The notes under the pieces are model-generated. The model saw nothing but the letters and a program-made list of their open reading frames with translations. It was not told where the DNA came from and did no database searches. A DNA stretch of 64,000 bases from Luteococcus japonicus (GTDB taxonomy: Bacteria; Actinomycetota; Actinomycetes; Propionibacteriales; Propionibacteriaceae): assembly GCF_003752415.1 (NCBI RefSeq), contig NZ_RKHG01000001.1:3388850-3452849 (forward strand). The letters are read 5' to 3'. Numbering within the stretch: the stretch's first letter is position 1; the number at the start of each line of letters is the position of its first letter. Below are positions 1-9,373 of the stretch, piece by piece. A program made the translations under genes and the position numbers.

Positions 1-203
1 GTCTGGTACTCGGAGCCGTCGCCCTTGACCATGTTCATCCGGAAGGTGTCGCCCACGTGCTTGAGGCGCTCACCCTTGTCGGTGGAGACCACGCCGCCCG
101 ACGGGTCGGTCTCATGGTGGCGCGCCGGGTTGCTGAGCAGGTCGAAGATGTCCTTCGGCGCGGCATTGATCTCGCGGCTTGCGGTGGTCCTGGTTTCGGT
201 CAT
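1..203 (-). CDS. SRPBCC family protein (5' part only)
   Basis: Only the first 67 residues lie in the window; the rest runs off the left edge. The start is the ATG ending at 203. The visible part begins MTETRTTASREINAAPKDIF, and the pattern of a short beta strand followed by INAAPKDIFDLLSNPARH is the usual opening of the START/SRPBCC (polyketide cyclase, AHSA1-like) fold, where the first helix starts with 'AP..vFd.l.dp'. These proteins bind hydrophobic ligands in a helix-grip pocket; the ligand cannot be named from the N-terminus. It is transcribed divergently from the MFS gene on its right. The family call is by pattern only. Confidence 0.6.
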   Translation of the reverse strand, partial: MTETRTTASREINAAPKDIFDLLSNPARHHETDPSGGVVSTDKGERLKHVGDTFRMNMVKGDGSEYQ

Positions 204-336
204 GACACCACGCAACCACGGGCAAGCGGCCAGATCAAGCGATTCCGCGGCCCGCGTACAAGCCCGGCAAGCCTGGCTTCTCCCCGGGCATGACCGCGGC
301 CCGGCAGCCGTTCACGAAACGGACGCCGACTGCCGC

Positions 337-342
337 TAGCGT
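337..342 (+). promoter_or_regulatory. -10 element, leaderless start of MFS gene
   Basis: TAGCGT lies 7 nt before the GTG at 350 with no Shine-Dalgarno sequence. A transcript starting at the GTG would be leaderless. Confidence 0.4.
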
Positions 343-349
343 GCCACCT

Positions 350-1678
350 GTGACCACTCCTTCTCCGGCCGCCGCCAGCCTCGCCCCCGGGGGCCTGGCC
401 CTCGACGAGTCATCCGCTCCCCGCAAGGTCGTCGCGGCCTGGAGCGCCTACGACTTCGGGGGCAATGCCTTCAACACGGTGATGCTGAGCTTCGTCTACT
501 CCGTCTACGTCACGGGCACCGTCGCGGCCGACAAGGCCCACGGGCAGGTGGTCTGGTCGAACTTCCAGACCGCCGCAGGCCTGGTGCTGGCCCTGCTGGC
601 CCCGCTGATGGGTGCCTGGGCGGACCGGGTGCGGCGCCGCCGGCTGATGTTGGCGGTCTCGACGCTGGTGACCGTCTCCGCGATGGCGGCCTGCTTCTTC
701 GTCCGGCCGGAGAATTCCTACCTGTACCTGGGCGCCGGACTGCTGGCCTTCGCGAGTGTCACGCAGGACATTGCCGGGGTCTTCTACAACGGGATGCTGC
801 CGCACGTGTCCACCCCGAAGACCGTCGGACGGATCTCCGGCACGGCCTGGGCGCTCGGCTACTTGGGTGGCGTGGTCTGCCTGGTGCTGGCGCTGTTCGG
901 CTTCATCCTCAAGGGCGGCATGCTGGGCCTGCCCACCGATGACGCCTTCAATGTGCGCTGCGTGGCCCTGCTGTGTGCGGTCTTCATGCTGGCCTTCAGC
1001 CTGCCCATCATGCTGATGGGGCCCGACGGGGAACCGCGCGAGGGTGAGCCCTTCCGCATCGGCGCTGCCTATCGGGACATCGCCCGACGCCTCGCCGGGA
1101 TGTGGTGGCACGAACGGGGCCTGCTGCACTTCCTGGTCTCGGCCGCCATCTACCGAGACGGGCTCAACGCCGTCTTCGCCTTCGCCGGGGTGATCGCCGC
1201 CACCGCCTACGGGTTCAGCAAGGAGGAGGTCATCTACTTCGGGTTGGCCGCCAGCGTCTCCGCCGCCCTGGGCACCTGGCTCTTCGGTCGTCTCGACGAC
1301 AGGCTGGGGCCGAGGCCGGTGATCCTGGCCAGCCTGTCCGCCATCGTCGCATTGGGGTTGGGCATCGTCGTCGCCAACCGGGCAAGCGTCTTCTGGGTGG
1401 GCGGCATCCTGATCAGCTTCCTGGTGGGGCCGGTGCAGTCGGCCAGCCGTACCCTGCTCACCCGGATCATCCCGGCGGGGGAGGAGAACGAGACCTTCGG
1501 GCTCTACGCCACGGTTGGCCGGGTGGTGAGCTTCATCGCCCCCGCCCTGATCGGGGCCTTCACCGCGGCCTTCGGGGTCCGGTGGGGAATCATGGGGATC
1601 GTGGTCACCCTGATGTTGGGCCTGGCGGCGTTCTGGCCGCTGCGGATCGACGGGGTCACCCACCGCCAGGCCCGCTGA
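350..1678 (+). CDS. MFS transporter, UMF1/Atg22-like
   Basis: A 442-residue inner-membrane carrier with about 12 hydrophobic segments. The N-terminal signature AAWSAYDFGGNAFNTVM matches the 'W.lYDfanSaf' opening of the UMF1/Atg22 branch of the major facilitator superfamily, and the loop ADRVRRRRLML after the second helix is the usual MFS cytoplasmic motif. The substrate is unknown; Atg22 relatives export amino acids, but that should not be carried over without evidence. I chose the GTG at 350 because it follows a TAGCGT hexamer; an upstream ATG at 290 and a GTG at 341 are in the same frame and cannot be excluded. It stands alone, divergent from the SRPBCC gene and convergent with the carbonic anhydrase gene. 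Confidence 0.8.
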   Translation: MTTPSPAAASLAPGGLALDESSAPRKVVAAWSAYDFGGNAFNTVMLSFVYSVYVTGTVAADKAHGQVVWSNFQTAAGLVLALLAPLMGAWADRVRRRRLMLAVSTLVTVSAMAACFFVRPENSYLYLGAGLLAFASVTQDIAGVFYNGMLPHVSTPKTVGRISGTAWALGYLGGVVCLVLALFGFILKGGMLGLPTDDAFNVRCVALLCAVFMLAFSLPIMLMGPDGEPREGEPFRIGAAYRDIARRLAGMWWHERGLLHFLVSAAIYRDGLNAVFAFAGVIAATAYGFSKEEVIYFGLAASVSAALGTWLFGRLDDRLGPRPVILASLSAIVALGLGIVVANRASVFWVGGILISFLVGPVQSASRTLLTRIIPAGEENETFGLYATVGRVVSFIAPALIGAFTAAFGVRWGIMGIVVTLMLGLAAFWPLRIDGVTHRQAR

Positions 1679-1681
1679 GCG

Positions 1682-2176
1682 TCAGTAGACGTGGGCGAGC
1701 TTGCCGGAGTCCACGTCGTAGATGAAGCCGCCGATCTTCGTGCGGGGCTTGATCGCTGGGTGCGTCTTGAGCAGGTGCACGTCGAAGTCCAGCGTGCGGT
1801 CCTGGTCCGGGTTGGCCCCGAAGGTCATACCGCGCAGGTCCATCTTGCTGGACTCGATGATCTTGTCCGCCACCTCGGCATCGGTGCCGGAAGCCATCGC
1901 ACACCGGGTGTGCTGCACCACCATGATGCGGTTCACGTTGAGCAGGTGGGATCCCACGATGCAGCCGGTGAGCACGTCCGGGGTCACCCGACCGCCGGGG
2001 CTGCGCAGGATCTTGGCGTCCCCCAGCTTCAGGCCGAGCATGCCCAGTGGTTCGATGCGCGAGTCCATGCAGGTGATGACGAGCACGCCGGCCTTGGCGA
2101 TGCCGTCGAACCCGCCGTCGGAGAAGGTCTCGGCGTAGAGGTCATTTGCTTCCAGGAGGTCGTTGAAGTCACCCAT
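1682..2176 (-). CDS. Beta-class carbonic anhydrase
   Basis: Predicted to interconvert CO2 and bicarbonate in the cytoplasm. Zinc ligands are visible: the CMDSRIEP block (Cys plus the Asp/Arg pair) and, about 53 residues later, HTRCAM (His-x-x-Cys). The 164-residue length matches the short actinobacterial beta-CA such as Rv1284. The start at 2176 (MGDFNDLLEANDLYAE) is preferred over an in-frame ATG at 2218 because it follows TAGGTT by 7 nt and gives the family length. It is convergent with the MFS gene, three bases apart. Confidence 0.9.
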   Translation of the reverse strand: MGDFNDLLEANDLYAETFSDGGFDGIAKAGVLVITCMDSRIEPLGMLGLKLGDAKILRSPGGRVTPDVLTGCIVGSHLLNVNRIMVVQHTRCAMASGTDAEVADKIIESSKMDLRGMTFGANPDQDRTLDFDVHLLKTHPAIKPRTKIGGFIYDVDSGKLAHVY

Positions 2177-2183
2177 GGAGGGA

Positions 2184-2189
2184 AACCTA
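2184..2189 (-). promoter_or_regulatory. -10 element, leaderless carbonic anhydrase start
   Basis: TAGGTT on the minus strand, then 7 nt (tccctcc) and the ATG at 2176; there is no purine-rich ribosome binding site. Confidence 0.45.
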
Positions 2190-2242
2190 CCGCGCGACGA
2201 GGCGTGCCGGACAGTCATCTCGCCCCGTCCGGCACGGCTCGG

Positions 2243-4810
2243 TCAGATCAGGGTGTCCTGACCGTCCTGGTCGTGCGCGTCGCCGCTGCTTGCGGACTCG
2301 GCCAGCTCGTCCTGGCGTTCGTCGGCCTGCTCCGCCGCAGCATCCGCACTGACCCGCAGCCCGAGCGTGCGGGTCGAGACCGCGGCGATGGGCTGCAGGG
2401 TCGGCGTGCCGGACCCGTCGCGACGGCCCGTGGCAGGCGGCAGGTCGATGGCGGCCCCGCTGCCGGCGGCGGCGACGGCCGGATCGGGTCCCACCCAACC
2501 CAGCACCAGCGCATCCTCTCCCCGCAGGAAGCGGTGGCAGCGCACGCCGCCGGTCGCACGGCCCTTGGCAGGGTATTCGTCGAAGCTGGTGACCTTCACC
2601 GAGCCCACCTCGGTGCCGGGAATCGCGTCGGAGGAACCGGAGACCGTCACGACCACCGCGTCGTGGGTCGGGGTCGCGCCGAACCAGATGGCCTTGGCGT
2701 CCTTGCCCAGCTTGATGCCCGCCACGCCACCGCCGGAGCGGCCCTGCGGACGCACCAGCGAGGCGGGGAAGTGCAGCATCTGCGCATCGGAGGCGACGAA
2801 GACCAGGTGGTGCGAGGCGTCGGTGAGTTCCACCGCACCCACCAGCTCGTCCTTGTCGTCCAGCCGGATGACCTCCCACGAGTCCTTGTTCAGCACCTCG
2901 GGATTGACGCGCTTGACCACGCCATTTCGCGTGCCCAGCGCCAGGCCAAGGGAGTCCTCACGCAGGCTGGTGAGCCCGATCGGCTTCTCGCCCTTCTGGA
3001 AGGCGTAGAGCTCGCCGGCCCGCGATCCCCCCTTCAGGTTGGGAGAGGAGGCGGTGGGCACGACGGTGGGCAGTTCGATGGCGCGCGCCTTGATCAGGCG
3101 GCCATGGTTCGTGATCACCCCGAAGTCGGCATGGCTGGTGGTGCGGATGGCGCTGATGATCACGTCGTGCTGGGCCCGGCCGCCGCCGATGCTGATCTCG
3201 TCGGCCGTGTCCATCCGGGCCATCAGCCCGGCGGAACCCATCATCACCCAGCAGGGCTCGTCGGGGACCTCCAGCGGGGTGGCGCTGGAACTGGTGACCT
3301 CACCGGAGGAGGCCAGCAGCACGGTGCGCCGGGGATCTCCGTAGGTCTTCGCGACGGCGACCAGCTCGGAGCTGACCAGGTCGCTGAGCACCTCGTGGTT
3401 CTCGATGATCTCGGTGAGGGCCTTGATGGTCTCGTTGAGCTCGTCGCGTTCCTTCTCCAGTTCGATGACGCTGAACCTGGTCAGGCGGCGCAGCGGGATG
3501 TCCAGGATGTCATTGGCCTGCACCTCGGTCAGCTCGAAGGCATCCATCAGGCGCTCGCGGGCCTGCCCGGCGTCGTCGGAGCTGCGGATGATGGCGATCA
3601 CGTCGTCGATGTCGACGATGGCCAGCAGGCGGCCCTCGACGATGTGCAGACGGTCGGTGGCCTTGCCCAGCCGGAACTGGGTGCGGCGCAGGGTCACGTC
3701 GAAGCGATGGGCCAGGTAGACCTCCATCAGCTCCTTGAGGCCCAGGGTCCGCGGCTGGCCTTCGACCAGAGCGACATTGTTGATGCCGAAGGAGTCCTCC
3801 AGCTTGGTGCTCTTGTAGAGCTGCTGCAGGATTGCCTCGGGATTGATGCCGTTCTTGACCTCGATCACCAGACGGGTGTGGTTGTTGATGTCGGACAGGT
3901 CCTTGATGTCCGCGATGCCGGTGAGCTTCTTGTTCTGCACAAGGGTCTTCACCTGCTCGATGATCTTCTCCGGGCCCACCGCATAGGGAAGCTCGGTGAC
4001 CACGATGCCCTTGCGGCGCGGGGTGACCTGTTCGATGCGGGCGGTAGCGCGGATCTTGAAGGTGCCGCGGCCCGTGGCATAGGCATCGGCGATGCCGTCC
4101 AGGCCAATGATCTTGCCGCCGGTGGGAAGATCCGGGCCGGGGATGAAGCGCATCAGCTCCGGCAGGTTCGCATCGGGGTGCTTGATCAGGTGGCGCAGGC
4201 CCTGCACCACCTCGGCCAGGTTGTGCGGTGGCATGTTGGTGGCCATGCCGACGGCGATGCCGGTGGCACCGTTGACCAGCAGGTTGGGGAAGGCCGACGG
4301 CAGCACGGAGGGCTCGTCCTGCTTGCCGTCGTAGTTGGGCTTGAAGTCGACGGTGTCCTCGTCGAGGCCGCCGGTCATCGCCAGTGCGGAGGGCGCCATC
4401 CGGCACTCGGTGTAACGCATGGCGGCCGGTCCGGCGTCGAGGGAGCCGAAGTTGCCGTGCCCGTCCACCAGCGGCAGGCGCATGGACCAGGACTGGGCGG
4501 TGCGCACCAGGGCGTCATAGATGGCGGTGTCACCGTGGGGGTGCAGCTTGCCCATCACCTCGCCGACGACGCGGGCGGACTTCACGTGGGACTTGTCCGG
4601 GCGGATGCCCATGTCGTCCATCGAGTAGAGGATGCGGCGCTGCACCGGCTTGAGGCCGTCGCGGGCATCGGGCAGTGCACGGGCGTAGATCACCGAGTAG
4701 GCGTATTCCAGGAAGCTGGACTCCATCTCGCTGGAGACGTCGACGTCGATGATGCGCTCGGTGAAGTCCTCATCGGATTCGTCGGTGGGACGGTTCTTCC
4801 TGGCGGCCAA
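2243..4810 (-). CDS. Type IIA DNA topoisomerase subunit A (ParC/GyrA-like)
   Basis: The breakage-reunion subunit of a type II topoisomerase, about 855 residues. Features in order: winged-helix entry [16 protein letters not shown], the [17 protein letters not shown] block, the catalytic tyrosine in [10 protein letters not shown], the tower and coiled-coil region, then C-terminal beta-pinwheel repeats. A degenerate GyrA-box-like stretch ([13 protein letters not shown]) is present rather than a canonical QRRGGKG box, which favours a topoisomerase IV-type or second actinobacterial A subunit; no B subunit gene is in the window. The outer start is a TTG at 4828, but AAGGAG sits 9 nt before a second in-frame TTG at 4810, so I use 4810. 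The acidic tail ([10 protein letters not shown] onward) is not conserved. Confidence 0.88.
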   Translation of the reverse strand: MAARKNRPTDESDEDFTERIIDVDVSSEMESSFLEYAYSVIYARALPDARDGLKPVQRRILYSMDDMGIRPDKSHVKSARVVGEVMGKLHPHGDTAIYDALVRTAQSWSMRLPLVDGHGNFGSLDAGPAAMRYTECRMAPSALAMTGGLDEDTVDFKPNYDGKQDEPSVLPSAFPNLLVNGATGIAVGMATNMPPHNLAEVVQGLRHLIKHPDANLPELMRFIPGPDLPTGGKIIGLDGIADAYATGRGTFKIRATARIEQVTPRRKGIVVTELPYAVGPEKIIEQVKTLVQNKKLTGIADIKDLSDINNHTRLVIEVKNGINPEAILQQLYKSTKLEDSFGINNVALVEGQPRTLGLKELMEVYLAHRFDVTLRRTQFRLGKATDRLHIVEGRLLAIVDIDDVIAIIRSSDDAGQARERLMDAFELTEVQANDILDIPLRRLTRFSVIELEKERDELNETIKALTEIIENHEVLSDLVSSELVAVAKTYGDPRRTVLLASSGEVTSSSATPLEVPDEPCWVMMGSAGLMARMDTADEISIGGGRAQHDVIISAIRTTSHADFGVITNHGRLIKARAIELPTVVPTASSPNLKGGSRAGELYAFQKGEKPIGLTSLREDSLGLALGTRNGVVKRVNPEVLNKDSWEVIRLDDKDELVGAVELTDASHHLVFVASDAQMLHFPASLVRPQGRSGGGVAGIKLGKDAKAIWFGATPTHDAVVVTVSGSSDAIPGTEVGSVKVTSFDEYPAKGRATGGVRCHRFLRGEDALVLGWVGPDPAVAAAGSGAAIDLPPATGRRDGSGTPTLQPIAAVSTRTLGLRVSADAAAEQADERQDELAESASSGDAHDQDGQDTLI

Positions 4811-4853
4811 GGCGGGGTGCTCCTTCAATCAACGGACCCCACATTGTCTCCGA

Positions 4854-5924
4854 TCAGGGGGTGGGCGGCGAATCAGGCTCGCCGGAGCCATCCAGGACGG
4901 CCTTCAGCTTGGGCCACAGGGCATCGCCGTCGGGGGCGCGGACCTCCGGCGCCTTGTCCGGGCTCCACGTCACATGGTCGTCGTCGGCGAGCACCGTGGT
5001 GGAGCCGTGGGCCAGCACCTGTTCGGTCATGGACAGCTCGCGGATGGCGATGGCGCGCACCCGGTCCGGCTGCAGCTCGGCGAACTCTGCGTAGAGACCG
5101 GGATCGTGCTGGCCGTCGTCGCCCACCAGTACCCACTTGACCTTGGGGAAGTCCCGCGCGAGTTCCCGCAGGGACTGGCGTTTGTGGTCCGGGCCGCTGC
5201 GGAACCAGCCGGTATTCGTCGGGCCCCAGTCGGTCAGCAGCATGGCGCCCTCGGGGAAGCCATGACGGTGCAGGAAGCGGCTCAGGAAGGCGTGGGTGTT
5301 CCAGGAGCCCGTCGAGACGTAGATCACCGGGGCACCGGGGTGTTCCGACAACAGCTGCTGGTACATCCTGGCCATGCCGGGCACGGCCCTGCGTCCTTCC
5401 TCGGTGACGACGAAGGAGTTCCAGGCCGCGATGAACAGGCGGGGCAGGGAGGTGGAGATCACGGTGTCGTCCAGGTCACTGACAAGGCCAAAGGTCTCCT
5501 CGGCGGAGAAGACCTGGATCGGCACCTGCTTGGTCCGGCCGCCGGAGATGACCACTTCCGCCTGGTGCAGACCCGGCTGCAGGCCCTCGGTCCGCAGACG
5601 CACGTCCACATAGCCGCCGCGGTCCGCGCGTACCTCGACGCTGGAGCCCTTGAGCTTGACGGTCACTTCTGCGCGCGGCACCGGGGCTGCGACGAAATTG
5701 CGCCAGCCACGCTGGCTGAGGAAGGAGTCGGCCGCCATGCCCAGGTGGGTCTGGGGCTCCGCAGGGCGCAGCACGATCCGGGCCAGAACCCGGACATGGT
5801 CCGTGGTTCCGTATCCGATGAAGGGAATCACGCTGGGCCGCCAGTGCGCGTCCTCCAGCCGCGCATTCACGCGTCGCATCACGATTTCCTCCGCGCGGGC
5901 GCCGATGAAGGGTCTGGTCGACAT
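4854..5924 (-). CDS. App1-type phosphatase (DUF2183)
   Basis: A 356-residue cytoplasmic protein with the HAD-like active site LVSDLDDTVISTSLPRL (DxDxT, about residue 167), the signature of the App1 phosphatidate phosphatase catalytic domain. The conserved downstream blocks YVSTGSWN, TDWGPTNTGWFRSG and the acidic VLVGDDGQHDP follow in the expected order. The N-terminal 150 residues form a beta-rich accessory domain. Yeast App1 dephosphorylates phosphatidate; the bacterial substrate is not established. The gene has a TACAGT hexamer 7 nt ahead of the ATG and is divergent from the DUF5998 gene. Confidence 0.85.
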   Translation of the reverse strand: MSTRPFIGARAEEIVMRRVNARLEDAHWRPSVIPFIGYGTTDHVRVLARIVLRPAEPQTHLGMAADSFLSQRGWRNFVAAPVPRAEVTVKLKGSSVEVRADRGGYVDVRLRTEGLQPGLHQAEVVISGGRTKQVPIQVFSAEETFGLVSDLDDTVISTSLPRLFIAAWNSFVVTEEGRRAVPGMARMYQQLLSEHPGAPVIYVSTGSWNTHAFLSRFLHRHGFPEGAMLLTDWGPTNTGWFRSGPDHKRQSLRELARDFPKVKWVLVGDDGQHDPGLYAEFAELQPDRVRAIAIRELSMTEQVLAHGSTTVLADDDHVTWSPDKAPEVRAPDGDALWPKLKAVLDGSGEPDSPPTP

Positions 5925-5931
5925 GCGACCG

Positions 5932-5937
5932 ACTGTA
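5932..5937 (-). promoter_or_regulatory. -10 element, leaderless App1 start
   Basis: Minus-strand TACAGT followed by 7 nt (cggtcgc) and the ATG at 5924, without a Shine-Dalgarno sequence. Confidence 0.45.
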
Positions 5938-5958
5938 CCGACATGGGACCATGGTCGG

Positions 5959-6552
5959 GTGAACCCGACCGCGATGCTGCCCTCCGACCTGCGACAAGAG
6001 ATCGATGCCTGTGGCTATTTCCCACAGTTCATCGAGGACTCGGTGGCACTGGCCCTGGGTGACGAGCAGGTCACCAGCCACCTGGTGCACCACGAGGCCA
6101 GCTTCGCCAATGACGAGATCTCCCGTCATGTCACCGTGATCGTCGTGACCGGGACGCGTCTGCTGGTGGTCCACACCGACGACGGCCCGGCGGTCGACGC
6201 CCTGGGCCGGCCCAGCCCTGCGGGGCGCGCGATCACCTCCTGTGAGACGATCCCACTGGCCAACCTGAAGCAGGTGTCCTTGTCCCGGGCGGTGTCGAAC
6301 CCGCAGGACTTCGGCGCGCCCGGTTCCGAGGTGGTGGAGACCTGGTTGACGCTGGGCTGGGGAACGATGCGCCGGATGGACCTGGAGCCGGCTGCCTGCC
6401 CGGACCCCACCTGTGAGGCGGACCACGGCTACACCGGCACGGTGGTCGGGGACGACATCACGATCCGGATGAGCGCCGCCGCGGACGGGGCTGACAAGGT
6501 GGGGCGCCTGGTCGCCTTCGCCACGGGTCTCCAGCGCCTGCTGGGGAAGTGA
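5959..6552 (+). CDS. DUF5998 family protein
   Basis: A 197-residue protein of unknown function restricted to actinobacteria. It shows the conserved opening LPSDLRQEIDACGYFP, a central HVTVIVVTGTRLLVVHTDD strand pair and the near-invariant tail block CPDPTCEADHGYTG. The start is the GTG at 5959; ATG at 5974 is an alternative. It is followed 13 nt later by an alkaline-phosphatase-fold gene, then thymidine kinase and a rhodanese. This order is one I recall from other actinobacteria, and the tight packing suggests one transcript. The context does not define its biochemical role. Confidence 0.8.
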   Translation: MNPTAMLPSDLRQEIDACGYFPQFIEDSVALALGDEQVTSHLVHHEASFANDEISRHVTVIVVTGTRLLVVHTDDGPAVDALGRPSPAGRAITSCETIPLANLKQVSLSRAVSNPQDFGAPGSEVVETWLTLGWGTMRRMDLEPAACPDPTCEADHGYTGTVVGDDITIRMSAAADGADKVGRLVAFATGLQRLLGK

Positions 6553-6565
6553 CCGGCACCACACC

Positions 6566-7723
6566 ATGAGGCTGCCCGACGAATTCGTCCTGCCCCGGCA
6601 CGGACACTCCACCCTCAGTGACCTGCTGCCCGCCATCGGCGCCCATCTGGGCGTTACCGGCTGTCTGGACGACGCGCTGGGCCTGCCGTCGACGAGTCGT
6701 TATGTGGTGCTGCTGGTCGACGGCCTGGGTCACCACCTGCTGCGCGGCAGCCTGCGCCACGCCGGCTACTTCAGCGAACTCTTCGGCGACACGATGACGC
6801 TCACCAGCGGCGTCCCGTCCACCACGGCCACCTCACTGACCTGTCTGGGCACCGGGCTCGAACCCGGCCAACACGGGATGGCCGGTTACTCCTTCCTTGA
6901 TCCCACCGGAAGTCACGCCATGAATGCGTTGACCTGGGAGGGCGGACCCCCGGACCCGGTGGCCTTCCAGCCACGCCAGACGATGTTCGAACGGGCGGCT
7001 GCGGCCGGAGTTGAGGTCAGCGCCGTGGGCCCCGCCCGCTTCGAGACCTCCGGCCTGACCACGGCGGCCCTGCGCGGCCCCGACTTCAGGGCGGCCGACG
7101 AGAGCGCCCACGCAGACCGGATCGAGGTGGCCGTCGAGGCCAGCCGTCTGGGCGAGCGCAGTCTGGTCTACGTCTACGAACGCAGCCTGGACCACACGGG
7201 TCACGGCAAGGGCGTGGCCTCGCGGCAGTGGCTGGAGACCCTCGGTGCGGTGGACAGTTTCGCGTCCGAGCTGCGCGAGGCCCTGGATGACGAGGTCTGC
7301 CTGTTGGTCACCGGTGACCACGGCATGCTGGACGTCCCCCCGGAGCGTCACGTGCTGGTGGAGGACCACCCCGCGCTGCTTCGTGGCGTGGAGCTCTTCG
7401 CCGGAGAGGGACGCCTGAGGCAGTTGTGGGTGGCCGATGCCGGGGGTCCTGGGCCGGAACGGGTGGCTCGGCGCTGGGCCCTCGAACTTGGCGAGCGCGC
7501 ACACGTCGTCACCCGCGACGAGGCGGTGGCCGACGGCTGGTTCGGGCGGGTGGATGACCGGGTACGCAGCCGCTTCGGTGACGTGCTGGTGGCTATGCGT
7601 CAGGACTGGGCCGTGATGTCGCGAGCCCTGGAACGTGAGCTCTCCTTGGTGGGCCAGCACGGCTCGCTGACGGAGCAGGAGATGATGGTGCCCTTGCTGG
7701 TGGACCACCCGGCAAGCTGGTGA
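6566..7723 (+). CDS. Alkaline-phosphatase-fold phosphodiesterase/pyrophosphatase
   Basis: A 385-residue member of the alkaline phosphatase superfamily close to nucleotide pyrophosphatase/phosphodiesterases. Metal and nucleophile sites are readable: VVLLVDGLGHHLL (first metal-binding Asp), SGVPSTTATSL (Thr/Ser nucleophile), YVYERSLDHTGHGKG (metal Asp/His) and LVTGDHGMLDVP (paired Asp-His). There is no signal peptide, so it should act in the cytoplasm. The substrate is unknown. It lies between the DUF5998 gene and thymidine kinase; its stop codon is 14 nt before the thymidine kinase start. Confidence 0.85.
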   Translation: MRLPDEFVLPRHGHSTLSDLLPAIGAHLGVTGCLDDALGLPSTSRYVVLLVDGLGHHLLRGSLRHAGYFSELFGDTMTLTSGVPSTTATSLTCLGTGLEPGQHGMAGYSFLDPTGSHAMNALTWEGGPPDPVAFQPRQTMFERAAAAGVEVSAVGPARFETSGLTTAALRGPDFRAADESAHADRIEVAVEASRLGERSLVYVYERSLDHTGHGKGVASRQWLETLGAVDSFASELREALDDEVCLLVTGDHGMLDVPPERHVLVEDHPALLRGVELFAGEGRLRQLWVADAGGPGPERVARRWALELGERAHVVTRDEAVADGWFGRVDDRVRSRFGDVLVAMRQDWAVMSRALERELSLVGQHGSLTEQEMMVPLLVDHPASW

Positions 7724-7737
7724 GAGGAAGGCGAACG

Positions 7738-8403
7738 GTGGCGGATCTGGTCTTCTTCACGGGACCCATGGACTGCGGCAAGTCCACCCTGGCGCTGCAG
7801 ATGGACTACACCCAGAGCAGTCATGAACGGGTGGGTCAGTTGTTCACCCGCTTCGACCGTGCTGGCGCGGCGGTGATCACCAGCCGCATCGGGCTCTCCC
7901 AACCGGCCATCGAGGCCGGTGACGACTTCGACTTCTGGGAGCACGTCGTCGGGCACCTCACCTCCGGTGGCCGTCTGGACTACCTCATCTGTGACGAGAC
8001 GCAGTTCTTCGTGCCGGACCAGATCGACCAGCTGGCCCGGATCGTAGACGACCTGGGCATCGACGTCTTCGCCTTCGGCATCCTCAGTGACTTCAGGACC
8101 GAGATGTTCCCGGGATCCAGGCGCCTGGTGGAATTGGCCGATCGTGTCGAACAGCTGCAGGTGCAGCCGCTGTGCTGGTGCGGCGCCCGGGCCACCCACA
8201 ATGCCCGCACCATCAATGGTGTGATGGTCGTGGAGGGCAGTCAGGTCGTCGTCGGTGACGTCGCCGGCTCCCACACCGATGACGTGCCCACCGTGCGCTA
8301 CGAGGTGCTGTGCCGCAAGCACCACCGCCAGCAGCTCACCAAGGCCCGTTCCGGGCAGGAGCTGCATCCGGACCAGTTGCCCTTCGAGAACCAGGAGAAG
8401 TGA
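7738..8403 (+). CDS. tdk: Thymidine kinase (type II)
   Basis: Phosphorylates thymidine to dTMP in the salvage pathway. About 221 residues with the P-loop FFTGPMDCGKST at residue 5, the DETQFF Walker-B/lasso block, FGILSDFR, and the zinc-binding cysteines in LCWCGARATHNAR and CRKHH. The GTG at 7738 is chosen because GAGGAAGG lies 6 nt upstream; a GTG at 7720 overlapping the previous gene is less likely. It overlaps the next gene by one base (TGATG). Confidence 0.93.
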   Translation: MADLVFFTGPMDCGKSTLALQMDYTQSSHERVGQLFTRFDRAGAAVITSRIGLSQPAIEAGDDFDFWEHVVGHLTSGGRLDYLICDETQFFVPDQIDQLARIVDDLGIDVFAFGILSDFRTEMFPGSRRLVELADRVEQLQVQPLCWCGARATHNARTINGVMVVEGSQVVVGDVAGSHTDDVPTVRYEVLCRKHHRQQLTKARSGQELHPDQLPFENQEK

Positions 8404-9242
8404 TGGAGCCTCTCGTCAGCGCGGAGGAACTGGCCGGCCTGTTGGCCCAGCCGGGAAGCCTCGTGGTCATCGACGTCGGATACCAACTGGGCCAGCCGGG
8501 CTGGGGACGTGAGCAGTACCTGGCCGGCCACATTCCCGGCGCCCACTTCGTCGACGTCGAGACCGAGCTGTCGTCGCACCGCAGCGACGGGACCGGTGGA
8601 CGTCACCCGCTACCGGAGCCAGAGGACTTCCAGCGCGTCATGCGCCGCTGCGGGGTGGACGCGGACTCGACGGTGGTGGTCGTCGACCAGGAAACGATGC
8701 TGTCGGCCGGCCGGTTGTGGTGGCTGCTACGCCATCACGGGCACGGCGCGGTCCGGGCCCTCAACGGGGGGATGCGCGCCTGGACCGGGGCCGGGGGAGT
8801 GGTGAGCACCGTCGAGCCCGAGGCAGCCAGCGGCGACTTCAAGGCCAACCCCGGAGGGCTGCCGACGGTGGACGCAGAGCAGATCCCCGCGCTGCTCGCG
8901 GCGGGAGGTCGCCTGGTGGACGTGCGCGCCGCCGAGCGCTTCCGCGGTGACAGTGAGCCGATAGATCCCGTTGCCGGGCACATTCCCGGTGCCACCAATC
9001 TGCCCGCCTCGCAGCTGATGGCCCCCGACGGTGGTTTCCTGCCCGTCCAGGTGCTTCGTGAGCGGCTGGACGGGCTGCGCCCCGGTGACGCCGTGAGCTG
9101 TGGTTCGGGGCTGACGGCCAGTCAGGTGCTGCTGGCTGCGGATGCCGCCGGTCTTGCCGATGTGGCGCTGTACCCGGGATCGTGGTCCGACTGGATCACC
9201 GATCACAGTCGACCCGTGGCGACGGCGAGTCGGGCGACCTGA
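8403..9242 (+). CDS. Sulfurtransferase (two rhodanese domains)
   Basis: A 279-residue thiosulfate/3-mercaptopyruvate sulfurtransferase. Two rhodanese repeats are visible: an inactive N-terminal copy ([31 protein letters not shown]) and a C-terminal copy with the active-site loop [11 protein letters not shown], whose CGSG-T form is that of mercaptopyruvate sulfurtransferases. The start ATG overlaps the thymidine kinase stop, so the two are translationally coupled. It ends the four-gene cluster before aceE. Confidence 0.88.
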   Translation: MEPLVSAEELAGLLAQPGSLVVIDVGYQLGQPGWGREQYLAGHIPGAHFVDVETELSSHRSDGTGGRHPLPEPEDFQRVMRRCGVDADSTVVVVDQETMLSAGRLWWLLRHHGHGAVRALNGGMRAWTGAGGVVSTVEPEAASGDFKANPGGLPTVDAEQIPALLAAGGRLVDVRAAERFRGDSEPIDPVAGHIPGATNLPASQLMAPDGGFLPVQVLRERLDGLRPGDAVSCGSGLTASQVLLAADAAGLADVALYPGSWSDWITDHSRPVATASRAT

Positions 9243-9373
9243 CAGACTGGAGCCCGAGAGCACCCCACGGCTTTATGCAAGGCCACCACTGTGACAAAAG
9301 TGCCACGCCGGTGGAAGATGGAGGTGGCGTCCGCCCGAGGTGTTGGATGCCACGTGACGAGAAAGGACACAGC
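9243..9373 (+). promoter_or_regulatory. aceE upstream region
   Basis: 131 bp without a gene. It contains TGTGACAAAAGTGCCAC (9289-9305), which has one good TGTGA half-site and a poor second half, so a CRP/GlxR-like site is only a weak possibility. GAAAGGA sits just before the aceE GTG as a ribosome binding site. Confidence 0.3.

Noticed and set aside
1691..5140. A 1149-codon plus-strand frame over the carbonic anhydrase and topoisomerase genes
   Set aside because: Antisense shadow; the minus strand holds two clear protein families with catalytic residues.
5650..5958. An N-terminal extension of the DUF5998 gene overlapping the App1 gene
   Set aside because: The extra 103 codons lie antisense to App1 and precede the conserved family start; GTG 5959 fits the family.
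9289..9305. A definite CRP/GlxR operator before aceE
   Set aside because: Only one half-site fits; kept as a weak possibility in the upstream region entry.
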